This document shows positions 1 through 8,889 of a stretch of 64,000 nt of DNA, one piece after another. The notes below the pieces were generated by a model. It was given only the letters and a program-made list of their open reading frames with translations. It did not search any database and was not told the origin of the DNA. The position numbers were made by a program, and so were the translations under genes. Numbering within the stretch: position 1 is the first letter of the stretch; each line of letters begins with the position of its first letter. This DNA comes from Nocardia sp. NBC_00403 (GTDB lineage Bacteria; Actinomycetota; Actinomycetes; Mycobacteriales; Mycobacteriaceae): assembly GCF_036046055.1 (NCBI RefSeq), contig NZ_CP107939.1:4092001-4156000 (forward strand). Direction: 5' to 3'.

Positions 1-1
1 C

Positions 2-547
2 ATATCGCAGGGACGGCGAGCGGGTCTGGTATCGCTATCGGGTGTGGCCGTCGGGTTCATGGTGTATCTCGTGGCCGCCACCGTCGGGATAACCGCGATC
101 TTCGCGGTGGTGCCGGGGTTGTATCTGAGCATGAAGCTGGTCGGCGCAGCTTATCTGGCGTACTTGGCGTGGAAGACGTTGCGCGGCGGAATCTCTGTGT
201 TCGAGCCCTCCGATCTGCCCGCCGACTCCACGCGCAGGCTCTTCAGCATGGGGCTGGTCACCAACCTGCTCAATCCCAAGATCGCGATCATCTACATGGC
301 GTTGATCCCGCAGTTCGTGACCCCAGAACAGGGGCGAGTCTGGTTGCAGAGCCTGCTGCTGGGCGCAGTGCAGATCGGTATCGCGCTGACGGTCAACGGC
401 TTGATCGTGCTGGGAGCCGCCACAATCGCAGCGTTCCTGACCGGCCGCCCGCTCCGGATGCGGGCACAACGCTGGGTCACCGGCACAATGCTCGGCGTCG
501 TCGCCGTTCTACTAGCTACCGACCGGACCCGCCCGGTTCCGGCCTAG
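2..547 (+). CDS. LysE/RhtB family amino-acid exporter (5' partial)
   Basis: The reading frame is open from the left edge, so the true start lies outside the window. The visible part opens with ISQGRRAGLVS, the cytoplasmic loop after the first helix in LysE/RhtB proteins, then hydrophobic helices around GFMVYLVAATVGITAIF and LVGAAYLAYLAWKTL, the family loop LVTNLLNPKIAI, and two C-terminal helices. The family exports amino acids or their derivatives across the inner membrane. About 181 of the usual 200-210 residues are present, lacking only the first helix and the GP..G motif. The substrate cannot be told from sequence. The gene ends shortly before the IS110-type element, which lies in the opposite orientation. 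Confidence 0.85.
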   Translation: MSQGRRAGLVSLSGVAVGFMVYLVAATVGITAIFAVVPGLYLSMKLVGAAYLAYLAWKTLRGGISVFEPSDLPADSTRRLFSMGLVTNLLNPKIAIIYMALIPQFVTPEQGRVWLQSLLLGAVQIGIALTVNGLIVLGAATIAAFLTGRPLRMRAQRWVTGTMLGVVAVLLATDRTRPVPA

Positions 548-594
548 GCTGACCGACGCGAATAACACGCTGCTGGCAAGTGCGCGGTAATGGC

Positions 595-1835
595 ACCCCT
601 CTATGTCAAGAGGACGGTTGTTTGGGGCGTAGTCTCGCTGGTGGCGGGTTCGGGAAGTGACTTGTCCGAAGTGTCGATCGTTGGGGTTGAGTCGGCCGCG
701 CTGGATGTCAGAGACGCCCCCGAATGTCCTCCCGGGCTCGCCCCTGAGCGTTGGTGGGCGTCGCGGAGGAGTTGTTTGCAGACCACGTCGGATAGGTGTC
801 GTCCGAGGCAGCGTAGTGCTTCCATCGGTGTTTTCCCGGCGGCGAGTTTGCGCCGGTAGTAGGCGCGGCCCGGTGTGTCGTTGCGTAATTGCACGATGGC
901 CATGATGTGCAGGACCCGGTTGATTCGCCGGTTCCCGGTGCGGGACAAGCGATGTCGTTGGTGGTCGCCGCTGGAGGCATCGATGGGGGCGGTGCCGTTC
1001 CAGGAGGCGGACCGGCCAGCGTTGGGGAACCGGTGGATGTCGCCGAGCAGTCGTGCCGCTCCCGAAGGGCCGATGCCGTAGAGGTTCATCGCGCTGGTGC
1101 CGGTTTCGGCGAGTAGTTCGGTGAGCTGTTTGTCCGCGGTTTTGATTTTCTTGTCCAGCGTAGCGACTTCGGTGATCAGCTCGGATGCGAGCTGGCGGCG
1201 GGTCTTGCCGACCAGGTCGCGTGGCCGCACTCCGGCGAGCAGAGTGCGGGCCTGTCTGGCCGACAGGAATTGTTTGGCGCCACCGGGAATCAGCTCCAGC
1301 AGCAGCCGGTGCAGGCGGCTGACCGTGCTGGTGCGGGCGATGGGCGAGTTCGTCGCGGCGATCGGCCAGCATGCGCAACGCCACCAGGTGATCGTCGGGT
1401 CGCACTCGCAGCAGATCCGAAGTATGCAGGGCCACAAGGGCAATCGAGTGCGTATCGGTGGCGTCGGTCTTACGGCCTTGACCGGTGGAGAACATTCGTG
1501 TCCGGGCCGACAGTTTCGCCGGCACGTCCACCACGGTCTCGCCGTTGGCGATCAACCGTTGCGCCAGGTGCTTGCCGATCCCGTTGCAGCCCTCCACCGC
1601 CCGGACATGATCGCGGTAGCGGCGCCCGAGTGCGAGCATGTCTTTGTAGCCGGGGGTGTCGGTACCGAATCGGCGTTGGCCGAGAACGCATTCGGTGTGA
1701 TCGAGTACTTCGATGGTGGCAGATCGTTTATGCGGATCCATGCCGATAACAACTGGACTCAACTGATGTCTCCTCACTAACCGCGACAGGGGCAGCGAGG
1801 AGGGCAACGCTACTTCCAGCTGGGCAGACCCCTCT
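595..1835 (-). mobile_element. IS110-family insertion sequence (approximate limits)
   Basis: The limits are tentative. They are set by the 8-bp direct repeat ACCCCTCT at 595-602 and 1828-1835, each preceded by a GGCA-like tract, on either side of the transposase. IS110 elements lack long terminal inverted repeats and recombine at short core sequences, so a short direct repeat is the expected type of end. The leader between the transposase start and the right repeat is only about 65 bp, short for the bridge-RNA leader of this family, so the true right end may lie further out, up to about 1990. Confidence 0.4.
601..1762 (-). pseudogene. IS110-family transposase, frameshifted
   Basis: The N-terminal half is a DEDD RuvC-like domain: VIGMDPHKRSATIEV carries the first Asp, AVEG the Glu, and KTDATD the later Asp residues. 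The C-terminal half is a Transposase_20 domain: LYGIGPSGAARLLGDI, then a serine-containing ASSGDHQRHRLSRTGNRR tract typical of the family. The halves lie in different frames; the switch falls at about 1340-1350, where the N-terminal frame ends in RRDELA and the C-terminal frame resumes at ARTSTVSRLHRLL. A one-base indel or sequencing error explains this. The combined product would be about 387 residues, normal for the family. The start is the TTG at 1762, preceded by GAGGAG; GTG 1777 is the alternative. Confidence 0.8.
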
Positions 1836-1978
1836 CGAGCCACAACCTGGCCCGATGCCCGGCGGGACGCACGCCAAAAGAGAGTCACACCAAAATATGT
1901 GGTGGACAGCCGAAAAGAGAGCGTCTCGCCGGACAGCTCGACCGAGCATGGCCGGGCGTCGGCCGTGGCACAAGTCTC

Positions 1979-2002
1979 TAAGTAGCCGAATACCGTGCGT
2001 TC
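1979..2002 (+). repeat. 24-bp dispersed repeat, copy 1
   Basis: TAAGTAGCCGAATA followed by CCGTGCGTTC matches 51896-51919 in the same orientation with two mismatches. It lies in non-coding DNA beyond the right end of the IS110 element. Its function is unknown; a common scar or end sequence of a mobile element is possible. Confidence 0.55.
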
Positions 2003-2287
2003 AGGAGTCAGTTCGTGCTCCGAGGCGTTGGCGCCAGCCAATCCAGCTACGCACCGCTCGCTTGGGAGTTCGAGTCGGTGGCCATACGCGTGAGCGCGGT
2101 GAGCGCATCGAGGTGCGCGATAGGCGGCGCGACAATCGAGGGTTTCGAGAATCCGGGCCCGGCCATGGATGTCGGTGGCTCATGGCAGTGTCAGCCGCTG
2201 TGACTGCTTCAGCTGATGACGACGCCTGTTTCATGATCATGGACTGTGTTTCCCGACCTTGATCGCGATCAACGAACCGGGGGCATC
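2003..2287. other. Non-coding stretch
   Basis: No reading frame here resembles a known protein, and I see no RNA gene or clear promoter. It separates the IS110 element from the DUF6461 gene. Confidence 0.4.
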
Positions 2288-2629
2288 GTGAACACCACGA
2301 CCGGGGGCCTTGGGTGGATGTACGACACGGATCTGCCGCTGGTCAACCTCACCTTCGCCCGTCAGATCAACGCCCAGGAGCTCTTGGAGCGGATGGGCGT
2401 CGACCACAACACCGTGGCGGTGCGCGGGCCGGATGACTTCCGCAACGAGCTGGGCGGCCTTCTCTACGCAGACGACGGATATGTAGTCAGCGCAGGGCAT
2501 TATCGAAGCTGGGCCTGGGCGTGGGAGCACGGCAGTTGGAAAGGCATCCAAGACCGTGCTCATCTCCCCGTACCCCGATCGAGTTCGTCGGGCTGTAGCA
2601 CTTCGCCTCCAGTGCGAAGCCGATCTTGA
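2288..2629 (+). CDS. DUF6461-like protein, probably truncated
   Basis: The stretch GWMYDTDLPLVNLTFAR, QELLERMGV, GYVVSAGHYRSWAWAWEHGS resembles the start and middle of DUF6461 proteins of actinobacteria, which have a short beta-strand pattern ending in a conserved W-A/E-x-GSW segment. The biochemical role of the family is not known. After GSWKGIQD the frame becomes low-complexity Ser/Pro/Arg and stops after about 113 residues, about half the usual family length, so the gene has probably lost its C-terminus by frameshift or deletion near 2560. The GTG at 2288, preceded by a run of G, is the most plausible start. Confidence 0.5.
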   Translation: MNTTTGGLGWMYDTDLPLVNLTFARQINAQELLERMGVDHNTVAVRGPDDFRNELGGLLYADDGYVVSAGHYRSWAWAWEHGSWKGIQDRAHLPVPRSSSSGCSTSPPVRSRS

Positions 2630-3437
2630 TCGGGTGCCTGGAGCGCTGTGCAATCGGCATTACAGGACGATTGGATCTGGCAACCGGGAACCCGTGGAAC
2701 CCCGGTGCCGTCGCATCAACGACCCGGCTGCCTCAGCGTTTTCGAGGACGCCGAGGGTCCGGGCAGATCGGGCGCGCGTTGTCTAGGGATGCGTCGGGCA
2801 CCGCGGGGCCGATCTCCTCGTCGTAGACCCGCAAGCCCTCTTCGAGTTTCCCGCGGCGCACTCCAGCTGTTCCGGGGTTAGGAACCGGGTGCCGCAGGCC
2901 GCTGCGAGCAGCTGGGTGCGCACCTGATCGAGATTCATGCGAGCCCATTCCAGGCGAGAGAGTTCCGGCATGATCATGAGGCTATCCGAGTCGAACAAAT
3001 TTTCGATAGTAGGTGGGGTTCGACAGGAACCGTGTGGTCGGTGCGGCCGAATCCCTGGCTACTTTCCGACTACAAACGTCCCGGTATCGGGCCATCCGGT
3101 GGTGTATGGAAGCGGACAAGGCTAGCCTGAAGGCGCTGGTCACGGGGGTGTTTTGCGACCGCGACCGAACGACCGCAGACGAGCAAGAGAACCGGCAGGT
3201 TTCTGGTTCGACTTCGACGACACTCCTAACGGCAGTTGCACGCTATCAATCCCTCGGCGGCGGGAAGGCCGACCCTCGATTGCCCCTGATCACCGACCGT
3301 CCCCGTGCCTGGCAATGTGGGGACCAGTTGGGGACCGCACGTCGTGCGCGCCCACGAACAACAGGCCGACGCAGGGGAGACCCGACAAGAGACAAACCGT
3401 GTGTGACGTGCATCGATGACTTTCTGCCTTTGCTGGG
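2630..3437. other. Degenerate stretch, no intact gene
   Basis: Apart from the weak leftward remnant at 2733-2998 I see no credible gene. The long rightward open frame through 3013-3642 crosses the tRNA-derived repeat and has no recognisable content. Confidence 0.4.
2733..2998 (-). pseudogene. Short frameshifted remnant of an unknown gene
   Basis: One frame reads MPELSRLEWARMNLDQV, QLLAAACGTRFLTPEQLE; the next frame continues naturally with KLEEGLRVYDEEIGPAVPD. Joined near 2840 they give a plausible helical protein of about 80 residues with actinobacterial codon use. This suggests a real coding remnant with one frameshift. I do not recognise the family. Confidence 0.3.
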
Positions 3438-3474
3438 GTCAAATGGTCGCAGGTTCAAATCCTGTCATCCCGAC
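3438..3474 (+). repeat. tRNA-Pro-like 3' end, att-like copy 1
   Basis: The 37-bp segment contains a complete T-arm (GCAGG TTCAAAT CCTGT) and the acceptor 3' strand CATCCCG followed by A. It matches 48364-48400 at 35 of 37 positions. No D-arm, anticodon arm or 5' acceptor strand is found upstream, so this is a 3' fragment and not a functional tRNA. A partial tRNA 3' end is the typical product of integration by tyrosine-recombinase elements into tRNA genes. Confidence 0.75.
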
Positions 3475-3972
3475 CAGGTCGGAGGCGGTTTCCGCTCCCT
3501 GTTCGGCATTTTCAAACCCTCCAGCGTGCCTACAGGTAGGCAAGCGGGCCTTTCGCCTGAAGGGTGCGCGGCGCCTGTAGTTGGAAATCCTCGGGGCTCT
3601 GGTGGTGGCGTGGCTGTCAGCGGCTCGGACGGTGGGCTATGAGCCTGCCGACTACGCGGTCGGGCGCTCGCATGGCGGGTTGACAACGAAGGCGCAGCGG
3701 TCTTGCAGTGTTTGCTGGGCGCGGGCCAAGCCGGTAACTCACCGATGGTGGTGCGGTGCTCGACGTGATCGCTGTACCGGGGTGGCTGACCCGTGGGCCG
3801 CGCCGCTGTCCTGGCCAGGTACGCGCCGATAAGGCATGCTCTTCGGCGGCTAACCGGAGATCGTTGCGCGGCAAGGGTATCCGCGCTGTTATTCCCGAAC
3901 GGGTTGACCAGATCGCGCCCGGAAACAGCGTGGCACCGGTGGGCGACGACCAGGGTTCGACCGGGCGCTTAC
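3475..3972. other. Non-coding stretch after the att-like repeat
   Basis: No integrase, no recognisable protein and no RNA gene is visible here, although this is where an integrase gene would be expected if the repeat were a recent element end. Confidence 0.4.
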
Positions 3973-4116
3973 AGGGCTGTGGTCGGCGAACCCGCCTTCA
4001 ATAAGGCCAAGTACTGGCGTGGTGTCGCTACCCGTTACGACGAACTCGCCCTGACCTACCGTTCGGGGTTCGTCATGACGTTGGCCGTTGAATGGCTGAA
4101 ACTATTGGGAGACGGA
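3973..4116 (+). pseudogene. IS5-family transposase C-terminal remnant
   Basis: About 48 residues with FNKAKYWRGVATRYDELAL and YRSGFVMTLAVEWLK correspond to the C-terminal end of IS5-family DDE transposases, where the motif around the catalytic Glu is followed by K-x-W-R-G-(I/V)-A-T-R-Y-D-K. The preceding frame lacks the rest of the DDE domain, and sequence after LLGDG is unrelated. It is a decayed IS fragment. Confidence 0.65.
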
Positions 4117-4730
4117 CCTAGGTCGCCCAGTTGGGCCGGGCGCGCCGCAAGCCTGCGACCCAACCGCCTGCCGCGATCAGTGGCCACAGTCAAGTGGTCG
4201 GGTTGCGGGTGATGACACCGCGGGCGGTAGCCGGGACGATCAGGGACGCAGTCGATTTCATACCGCGCTGCTTGGGCTCGACCATTTCGTGCATCGCGCC
4301 GATCCTCAGGTTTGGTCGCAGTGACTGTGATCGCCGAATGGGTCGATACCGCGAGGTTCGACGCCGCAGCCGCCTGGCGCGTTCGTCCGGCCCCGCGGGT
4401 CAACGCCGCCGTCATTCGGGTTGGCCGAAGGGTTGTTCCTCGTGCTGGTTGGCCGTTGCCGCACTGGGTCTCACCTGGGGGTGAGCTTCTCGGCCTCTCG
4501 CGCAGCGCAGCCGTTTGGATGGGGTTCCGGTAGTGATCGCCGAAAGCAACGGATATGACGGTTTCCCCTGGTGGAGGATGGTTTTCGCATTCGGGCAACC
4601 ACCCCGGCGTAGCCCTGAACCGCTCGACCCACCCCGACCAGGCGCTACCCGAAACGTCGTCGCACTTTGCGCCACTACTACCGGAACCCCTGACTTGCAC
4701 CGGCCTGCACCTCCCGCCGCCACGGCGCGC
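4117..4730. other. Non-coding or degenerate stretch
   Basis: Several overlapping open frames exist on both strands, as expected for high-GC DNA, but none has recognisable content or a good ribosome binding site. It sits between the IS5 remnant and the PadR promoter. Confidence 0.4.
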
Positions 4731-4800
4731 TTGCGTCGTCGCTATTCAGTGTTACTATCTACTAGTAGTCAGTAATGCTTACTAGTACGAGGAGGTGATC
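4731..4800 (+). promoter_or_regulatory. Promoter, tandem palindromic operator and strong RBS for the PadR operon
   Basis: A -35-like TTGCGT (4731-4736) and a -10-like TACTAT (4753-4758) are 16 bp apart. The perfect 10-bp palindrome CTACTAGTAG (4759-4768) and a second TACTAGTA (4780-4787) follow, with centres about 20 bp apart, on the same helical face. AGGAGGTGATC (4790-4800) closely matches anti-16S rRNA. The arrangement suggests repression by the adjacent PadR protein acting just downstream of the -10 box; this is inference from position. Confidence 0.6.
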
Positions 4801-4801
4801 C

Positions 4802-5131
4802 GTGGGCAAGCAGATAACGGAGATGCTCAAGGGCACGTTGGAGGGCATCGTCCTCGCGATCTTGTCCGTGCGGGCCGCGTACGGCTACGAGATCACCGCG
4901 TGGCTGCGGGAGCAGGGCTTCTCCGACATCGCCGAGGGCACCATCTACGCCCTGCTCGTGAGGATCGAGAAAAGGGGCCTCGTGGACGTGGAGAAGATCC
5001 CGTCGGAGAAGGGTCCGCCGCGCAAGGTGTATTCCCTCAACGCGCAGGGACAGGAATATCTCGACGAGTTCTGGAGGACCTGGAGCTTCCTCTCGCAACG
5101 TCTCGAACAGCTCCATGAAGGAGGCAAATGA
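4802..5131 (+). CDS. PadR family transcriptional regulator
   Basis: The 109-residue protein is a compact PadR winged-helix repressor. MLKGTLEGIVLAIL and GYEITAWLREQGF are the first helices, GTIYALLVRIEKRGLVDVEK is the recognition helix and wing start, and the C-terminal helix LDEFWRTWSFLSQRLEQL is the short dimerisation helix. PadR regulators of this size commonly control the drug-efflux genes beside them. The start is GTG 4802, set by the strong Shine-Dalgarno site just upstream. It overlaps the next gene by 4 bp and heads a four-gene operon. The tandem palindromes at its promoter are the likely binding site, so it probably represses its own operon. Confidence 0.9.
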   Translation: MGKQITEMLKGTLEGIVLAILSVRAAYGYEITAWLREQGFSDIAEGTIYALLVRIEKRGLVDVEKIPSEKGPPRKVYSLNAQGQEYLDEFWRTWSFLSQRLEQLHEGGK

Positions 5132-5502
5132 CCATGGACATCTCGAAGCTCACCTCGAAGGTGATCGGCGACATCGGCGACAAGAAGCGGTGGCGGCAGT
5201 ACAAGGCGCGCAAGGAACAGCTTCCCGCGAGCTATCGCACGGCAGTCGATGCCCTCGAGCGGTACCTGATGGTCCTCGGGCCCGGAGGCAGCACTGCGAT
5301 TTTCGAGGACCTCATCGATCTGTTCGAGCAGAGCGCGGCGGACCGAACCCCGATCCGCGAGGTCATCGGGGAGGACCCCGTGGAGTTCATCGAGACGTTC
5401 GCGCGGAACTACCAAGAGGACTCGTGGAAAGACCGCGAGCGGAAACGGCTGACCGACGCTATCGAGCGCGCCGCCGGCGAAGACACCGGAAACCGAAGGT
5501 AG
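5128..5502 (+). CDS. DUF1048 family protein
   Basis: This 124-residue soluble protein matches the DUF1048 type: IGDKKRWRQYKARKEQLP near the N-terminus, YRTAVDALERYLM in the middle, and EDPVEFIETFARNYQEDSW toward the C-terminus. The family is almost always found directly after a PadR regulator and before an ABC exporter. Its role is not established; a co-regulator or PadR partner has been suggested by context only. It starts in an ATGA overlap with padR, so translation is coupled, and is followed after 10 bp by the ABC ATPase. Confidence 0.85.
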   Translation: MTMDISKLTSKVIGDIGDKKRWRQYKARKEQLPASYRTAVDALERYLMVLGPGGSTAIFEDLIDLFEQSAADRTPIREVIGEDPVEFIETFARNYQEDSWKDRERKRLTDAIERAAGEDTGNRR

Positions 5503-5512
5503 GGCCCGTTCG

Positions 5513-6334
5513 ATGACGACACAACATGCTCCGGCGATCCATGTGCAGGGCCTGGAGAAGTCCTACAAGGACCTGCATGTGCTGCGCGGCGTGAACTTCG
5601 ACGTGGCGCGGGGCAGTATCTTCGCCCTGCTCGGCTCCAACGGGGCAGGCAAGACCACCGTCGTGAAAATCCTGTCGACGCTGCTGAAAGCCGACGCCGG
5701 GACGGCCAGCGTCAACGGCTTCGACGTCGCCACCCACCCGGCGAACGTGCGGGAGTCCTTCAGCCTCACCGGACAGTTCGCCGCCGTCGACGAAATCCTC
5801 AGCGGGCGGGAGAATCTCGTGCTGGTCGCCCACTTGCGGCGCGTCGAGGACCCGGGCACGGTCGCCGATGACCTGCTCGAGCGTTTCTCGCTGACCGACG
5901 CGGCCACGCGGAAGGTATCGACGTATTCGGGCGGCATGCGCCGCCGCCTCGACATCGCCATGAGCCTCATCGGGAACCCGCCGGTCATCTTCCTCGACGA
6001 GCCGACGACCGGGCTCGACCCCCAAGCGCGCATCGAGGTGTGGAAGGCCGTCAAGGCACTCGCCGAGCACGGCACCACGGTGCTGCTCACAACGCAGTAT
6101 CTGGACGAAGCCGAACAACTCGCCGACCGGATCGCGATCCTGCACAAGGGCCGGATCATCGTGAACGGCACCCTCGCCGAACTCAAGCAACTGCACCCAC
6201 CGGCCAAGGTCGAATACGTCGAGAAGCAGCCGACCCTAGAGGAGGTCTTCCTCGCCCTCGTCGGTGACGAAGGCAATGACGGCGACACCGGCAATGCCGC
6301 AGCCCCGGCACGGATGAGTAAGGAACAACGATGA
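5513..6334 (+). CDS. ABC transporter ATP-binding protein (DrrA-type)
   Basis: This 273-residue nucleotide-binding subunit has Walker A LLGSNGAGKTT (about residues 40-50), signature YSGGMRRRLDIA, Walker B VIFLDEPTTGLDP, and the switch region TTVLLTTQYLDEAEQLADR. The C-terminal extension after KGRIIVNGTLAELK is typical of DrrA/CcmA exporters. It powers the permease encoded immediately downstream with a 4-bp overlap. The family exports antibiotics and other hydrophobic compounds; the substrate here is unknown. The upstream PadR suggests induction by the compound or by a toxic mimic. Start ATG 5513 follows the weak purine-rich AGGGCCCG. Confidence 0.92.
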   Translation: MTTQHAPAIHVQGLEKSYKDLHVLRGVNFDVARGSIFALLGSNGAGKTTVVKILSTLLKADAGTASVNGFDVATHPANVRESFSLTGQFAAVDEILSGRENLVLVAHLRRVEDPGTVADDLLERFSLTDAATRKVSTYSGGMRRRLDIAMSLIGNPPVIFLDEPTTGLDPQARIEVWKAVKALAEHGTTVLLTTQYLDEAEQLADRIAILHKGRIIVNGTLAELKQLHPPAKVEYVEKQPTLEEVFLALVGDEGNDGDTGNAAAPARMSKEQR

Positions 6335-7092
6335 CCACGCAATTCTTCGGCGACACCGGCTACCTGCTGGGACGGTCCCTGCGCCACATCATGCGCAGCC
6401 CGGACACCATCATCACGACCGCGATCACACCGATCGCCATGATGCTGCTGTTCGTCTATATATTCGGCGGCGCGATCGACACAGGGTCGGATTCGTATGT
6501 GACCTATCTGCTGCCCGGAATTCTGCTCATCACCATTGCTTCGGGCATTGCCTACACCGCATTCCGCCTCTTCCTGGATATGAAGAACGGCATTGTCGAG
6601 CGATTCCAGTCCATGCCGATCGCACGATCGTCCATCCTGTGGGCGCACGTGCTGACCTCGTTGGTCGCCAACCTGATCTCGCTGGTGGTCGTCGTGCTCG
6701 TCGCCCTGCTCATGGGCTTCCGCTCCGGCGCGGGAGTGCTGGCCTGGCTCGCGGTCGCCGGCATCCTGGCCCTGGTCACCCTGGCGTTGACATGGCTCGC
6801 CGTCATCCCCGGGCTGACCGCGAAGTCCCCGGACGGCGCGAGTGGATTCTCCTATCCGCTGATCTTCCTGCCGTTCATCAGCTCGGCATTCGTGCCCACT
6901 GACACCATGCCCGGCCCGGTGCGCGCCTTCGCCGAACACCAGCCGACGACCGCCATCGTCAACGCCATCCGCGACCTGTTCGCGCAGGAGCCGGTAGGCA
7001 CCGACATCTGGATCGCGCTGGGCTGGTGTGTCGGCATCCTCATCGTCGCCTACACCTTCGCCATGGCCACCTATCGCCGCAAGATCTCCTGA
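6331..7092 (+). CDS. ABC-2 type transporter permease (DrrB-type)
   Basis: The 253-residue membrane protein has six predicted helices with the ABC2 pattern: a cytoplasmic N-terminus, TIITTAITPIAMMLLFVYIF, LPGILLITIASGIAYTAF, VVVVLVALLMGF, a central pair, PLIFLPFISSAFVPTDTMP before the last extracellular loop, and a final helix VGILIVAYTFAMATYRR. The motif FVPTDTMPGPVRAFAEHQP matches the conserved loop of DrrB and daunorubicin-type permeases. It overlaps the ATPase gene by 4 bp and must form the exporter with it. It ends the operon; no terminator is obvious in the next 300 bp. Confidence 0.9.
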   Translation: MTTQFFGDTGYLLGRSLRHIMRSPDTIITTAITPIAMMLLFVYIFGGAIDTGSDSYVTYLLPGILLITIASGIAYTAFRLFLDMKNGIVERFQSMPIARSSILWAHVLTSLVANLISLVVVVLVALLMGFRSGAGVLAWLAVAGILALVTLALTWLAVIPGLTAKSPDGASGFSYPLIFLPFISSAFVPTDTMPGPVRAFAEHQPTTAIVNAIRDLFAQEPVGTDIWIALGWCVGILIVAYTFAMATYRRKIS

Positions 7093-7400
7093 CAGCACCG
7101 TGACCTGCCCGGCCGGGTAGCAGGTCACCCCGATATCGAAACCCTGCGCGGCCTGCTGACAAGCGGATCGGGAACTCGGAACAGGCTTCATCAGCGCCTT
7201 CACCCTGAACGGCGCCACCGAGTTCGGGCCGGGAGTGACACGACGGCATGGAGCTGACGGCCGTGTTCGCCAATGACGCGGGCTGCAAATGCTTCTCGTA
7301 CACCACCTCGGCAGCACCGATCGAGTGACAAGGCTTCCCGGTCGATCCGAGCGTAGGTCTTCTCCAGAAGTTTCAGTTCTCAAGAAAAAGGATTACAGCG
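7093..7400. other. Intergenic stretch
   Basis: No gene, RNA or clear terminator is visible. It presumably contains the promoter of the serine hydrolase gene, but I cannot pick a convincing -10/-35 pair. Confidence 0.4.
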
Positions 7401-8768
7401 ATGGTAGGCACGACATCCGGGCAGGGACACTTCGGGCGCCGGTCCCTGTTCAAGGGCGCGCTGGGTGTCGGTGCGGTCGCCGGCCTCGCCGCCCTCGTCG
7501 GTTGCGGCAACGACTCCGGGAGCGGTGGCCGTGGCGGTATCGAGAACGGTGTCGAGGAGGGCTGGGGAAAGGTCGCCGACGCGTTCCGCGCGAACTTCGA
7601 GCGAAACCCCGGCGAAGTGGGCGCGGCGTGCTGCGTCTATGTGGGTGGCCGCCGTGTCGTCGACCTGTGGGACGGCCTCGCCGATCGCCCGGTGAACCGA
7701 CCGTGGGGCGAGGACACCATCGTCCGGGTCGCCTCCGCGACGAAAGGCGCTACCGCGATCTGTGCCCATCTGCTGGCACAGCGCGGCCAGCTGGATCTGG
7801 ACGCACCGGTGGTCCGGTACTGGCCGGAGTTCGGCGCTGCCGGCAAGGAGCGGATCCCGGTGCGCTGGTTGCTGTCACACCAGGCTGGTCTGCCGATCGT
7901 CGACGGACCGCTGACATTCGCGCAGGCTTGCGCCTGGGACCCGGTCATCCGTGCCCTCGAGGCACAGCCGCCGTTGTGGGAACCGGGCACCGAGCACCTC
8001 TACCACAGCGTCACTTTCGGTCATCTGGTCGGGGAGGTCGTGCGTCGGATCTCGGGCAAGTCGCTCGGCACGTTCTTCGCTGACGAGGTGGCTGCCCCTC
8101 TCGGGCTGAGCGCCTGGATCGGGCTGCCCGAGCGAGAAGAGCAACGGCTGGCCCTGATCGAGAACGCGGCTCCGTTCAGCCTGGAGGAGTTGATCGCCGG
8201 GCTGGTCGCGGCTACCGGGCTCGATGTGGACACGGTCACCGCATGGATCAAGTCCGGGTGGGGTCCGAATTCGGTCGAAGCCCGCGCCGGCTCGCTCGGC
8301 GGGGCCTTGGACAACATGGCCGACCCTGCGACCGCGTACTACACCACGCGTGCCTGGCGCGCGGCAGAGTTCCCGGCCGCGAACGGGGTCGCGGACGCGC
8401 GATCGCTGGCACGGATGTATGCCGCCACCGTGAGCGATGTCGACGGCGTGCGGCTGCTCGATCCGAAAACTGTCGAGAGGGCAACCGTCGTCCAGACCGA
8501 CAAGACTCGGCTGCACGGGCTGCCGCCGGAGCTGAACATCCCGGCCGACCGCTCCTTCTACATGTCGCTCGGGTTCTGGCGAGCCTGCCCATCGCTGCCG
8601 ATGGTCGGGCCGGGGTCGTTCGGCCACCCGGGCTCCGGCGGATCGATCGGCTTCGCAGACCCCGATGCCGGCGTCGGCTTCGGCTACGTCACGAACCTTT
8701 GGAACCTCCGGCCCGACGACCCGCGGGCGCCGAGCCTGGCCAAAGCCGTCCGAGCCTGCCTCGGATGA
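7401..8768 (+). CDS. Tat-exported lipoprotein serine hydrolase (beta-lactamase/EstB family)
   Basis: The N-terminus has a twin-arginine motif (FGRRSLFKG), a hydrophobic stretch and a lipobox LVGC, so the product is probably exported folded by Tat and lipid-anchored. The mature domain is the class C beta-lactamase/esterase fold (PF00144): nucleophile motif SATK (in RVASATKGATA), second motif YHS in LYHSVTFGHLVG, and the late glycine-rich FGHPGSGGS replacing KTG. This set fits EstB-like esterases or DD-peptidases better than true beta-lactamases. At 455 residues the length is normal. It lies downstream of the PadR-ABC operon and may hydrolyse a related compound, but nothing proves co-regulation. 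Confidence 0.85.
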   Translation: MVGTTSGQGHFGRRSLFKGALGVGAVAGLAALVGCGNDSGSGGRGGIENGVEEGWGKVADAFRANFERNPGEVGAACCVYVGGRRVVDLWDGLADRPVNRPWGEDTIVRVASATKGATAICAHLLAQRGQLDLDAPVVRYWPEFGAAGKERIPVRWLLSHQAGLPIVDGPLTFAQACAWDPVIRALEAQPPLWEPGTEHLYHSVTFGHLVGEVVRRISGKSLGTFFADEVAAPLGLSAWIGLPEREEQRLALIENAAPFSLEELIAGLVAATGLDVDTVTAWIKSGWGPNSVEARAGSLGGALDNMADPATAYYTTRAWRAAEFPAANGVADARSLARMYAATVSDVDGVRLLDPKTVERATVVQTDKTRLHGLPPELNIPADRSFYMSLGFWRACPSLPMVGPGSFGHPGSGGSIGFADPDAGVGFGYVTNLWNLRPDDPRAPSLAKAVRACLG

Positions 8769-8889
8769 CGGAGTCCCGGCAGGGTCGCTCCACGCTCTAC
8801 AAGCACGTGCCCAAGCCGTCCCCGTCGAGTAAGCACTCGCCCGGCTCGTTGCACGCACCATCCACGAACAGTTCGAGGAACCCCTTGTC

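Noticed and set aside
3400..3476. A complete tRNA-Pro gene at the first repeat
   Set aside because: No matching 5' acceptor strand, D-arm or anticodon arm is found upstream; only the 3' part is present. The same is true at 48325-48400.
3013..3642. A long rightward open frame spanning the tRNA-like repeat
   Set aside because: It crosses the tRNA-derived sequence and shows no domain or start signal; it is chance openness in high-GC DNA.
5563..7383. A 606-codon open frame antisense to the ABC genes
   Set aside because: It mirrors the codon structure of the exporter on the opposite strand and has no domain content.
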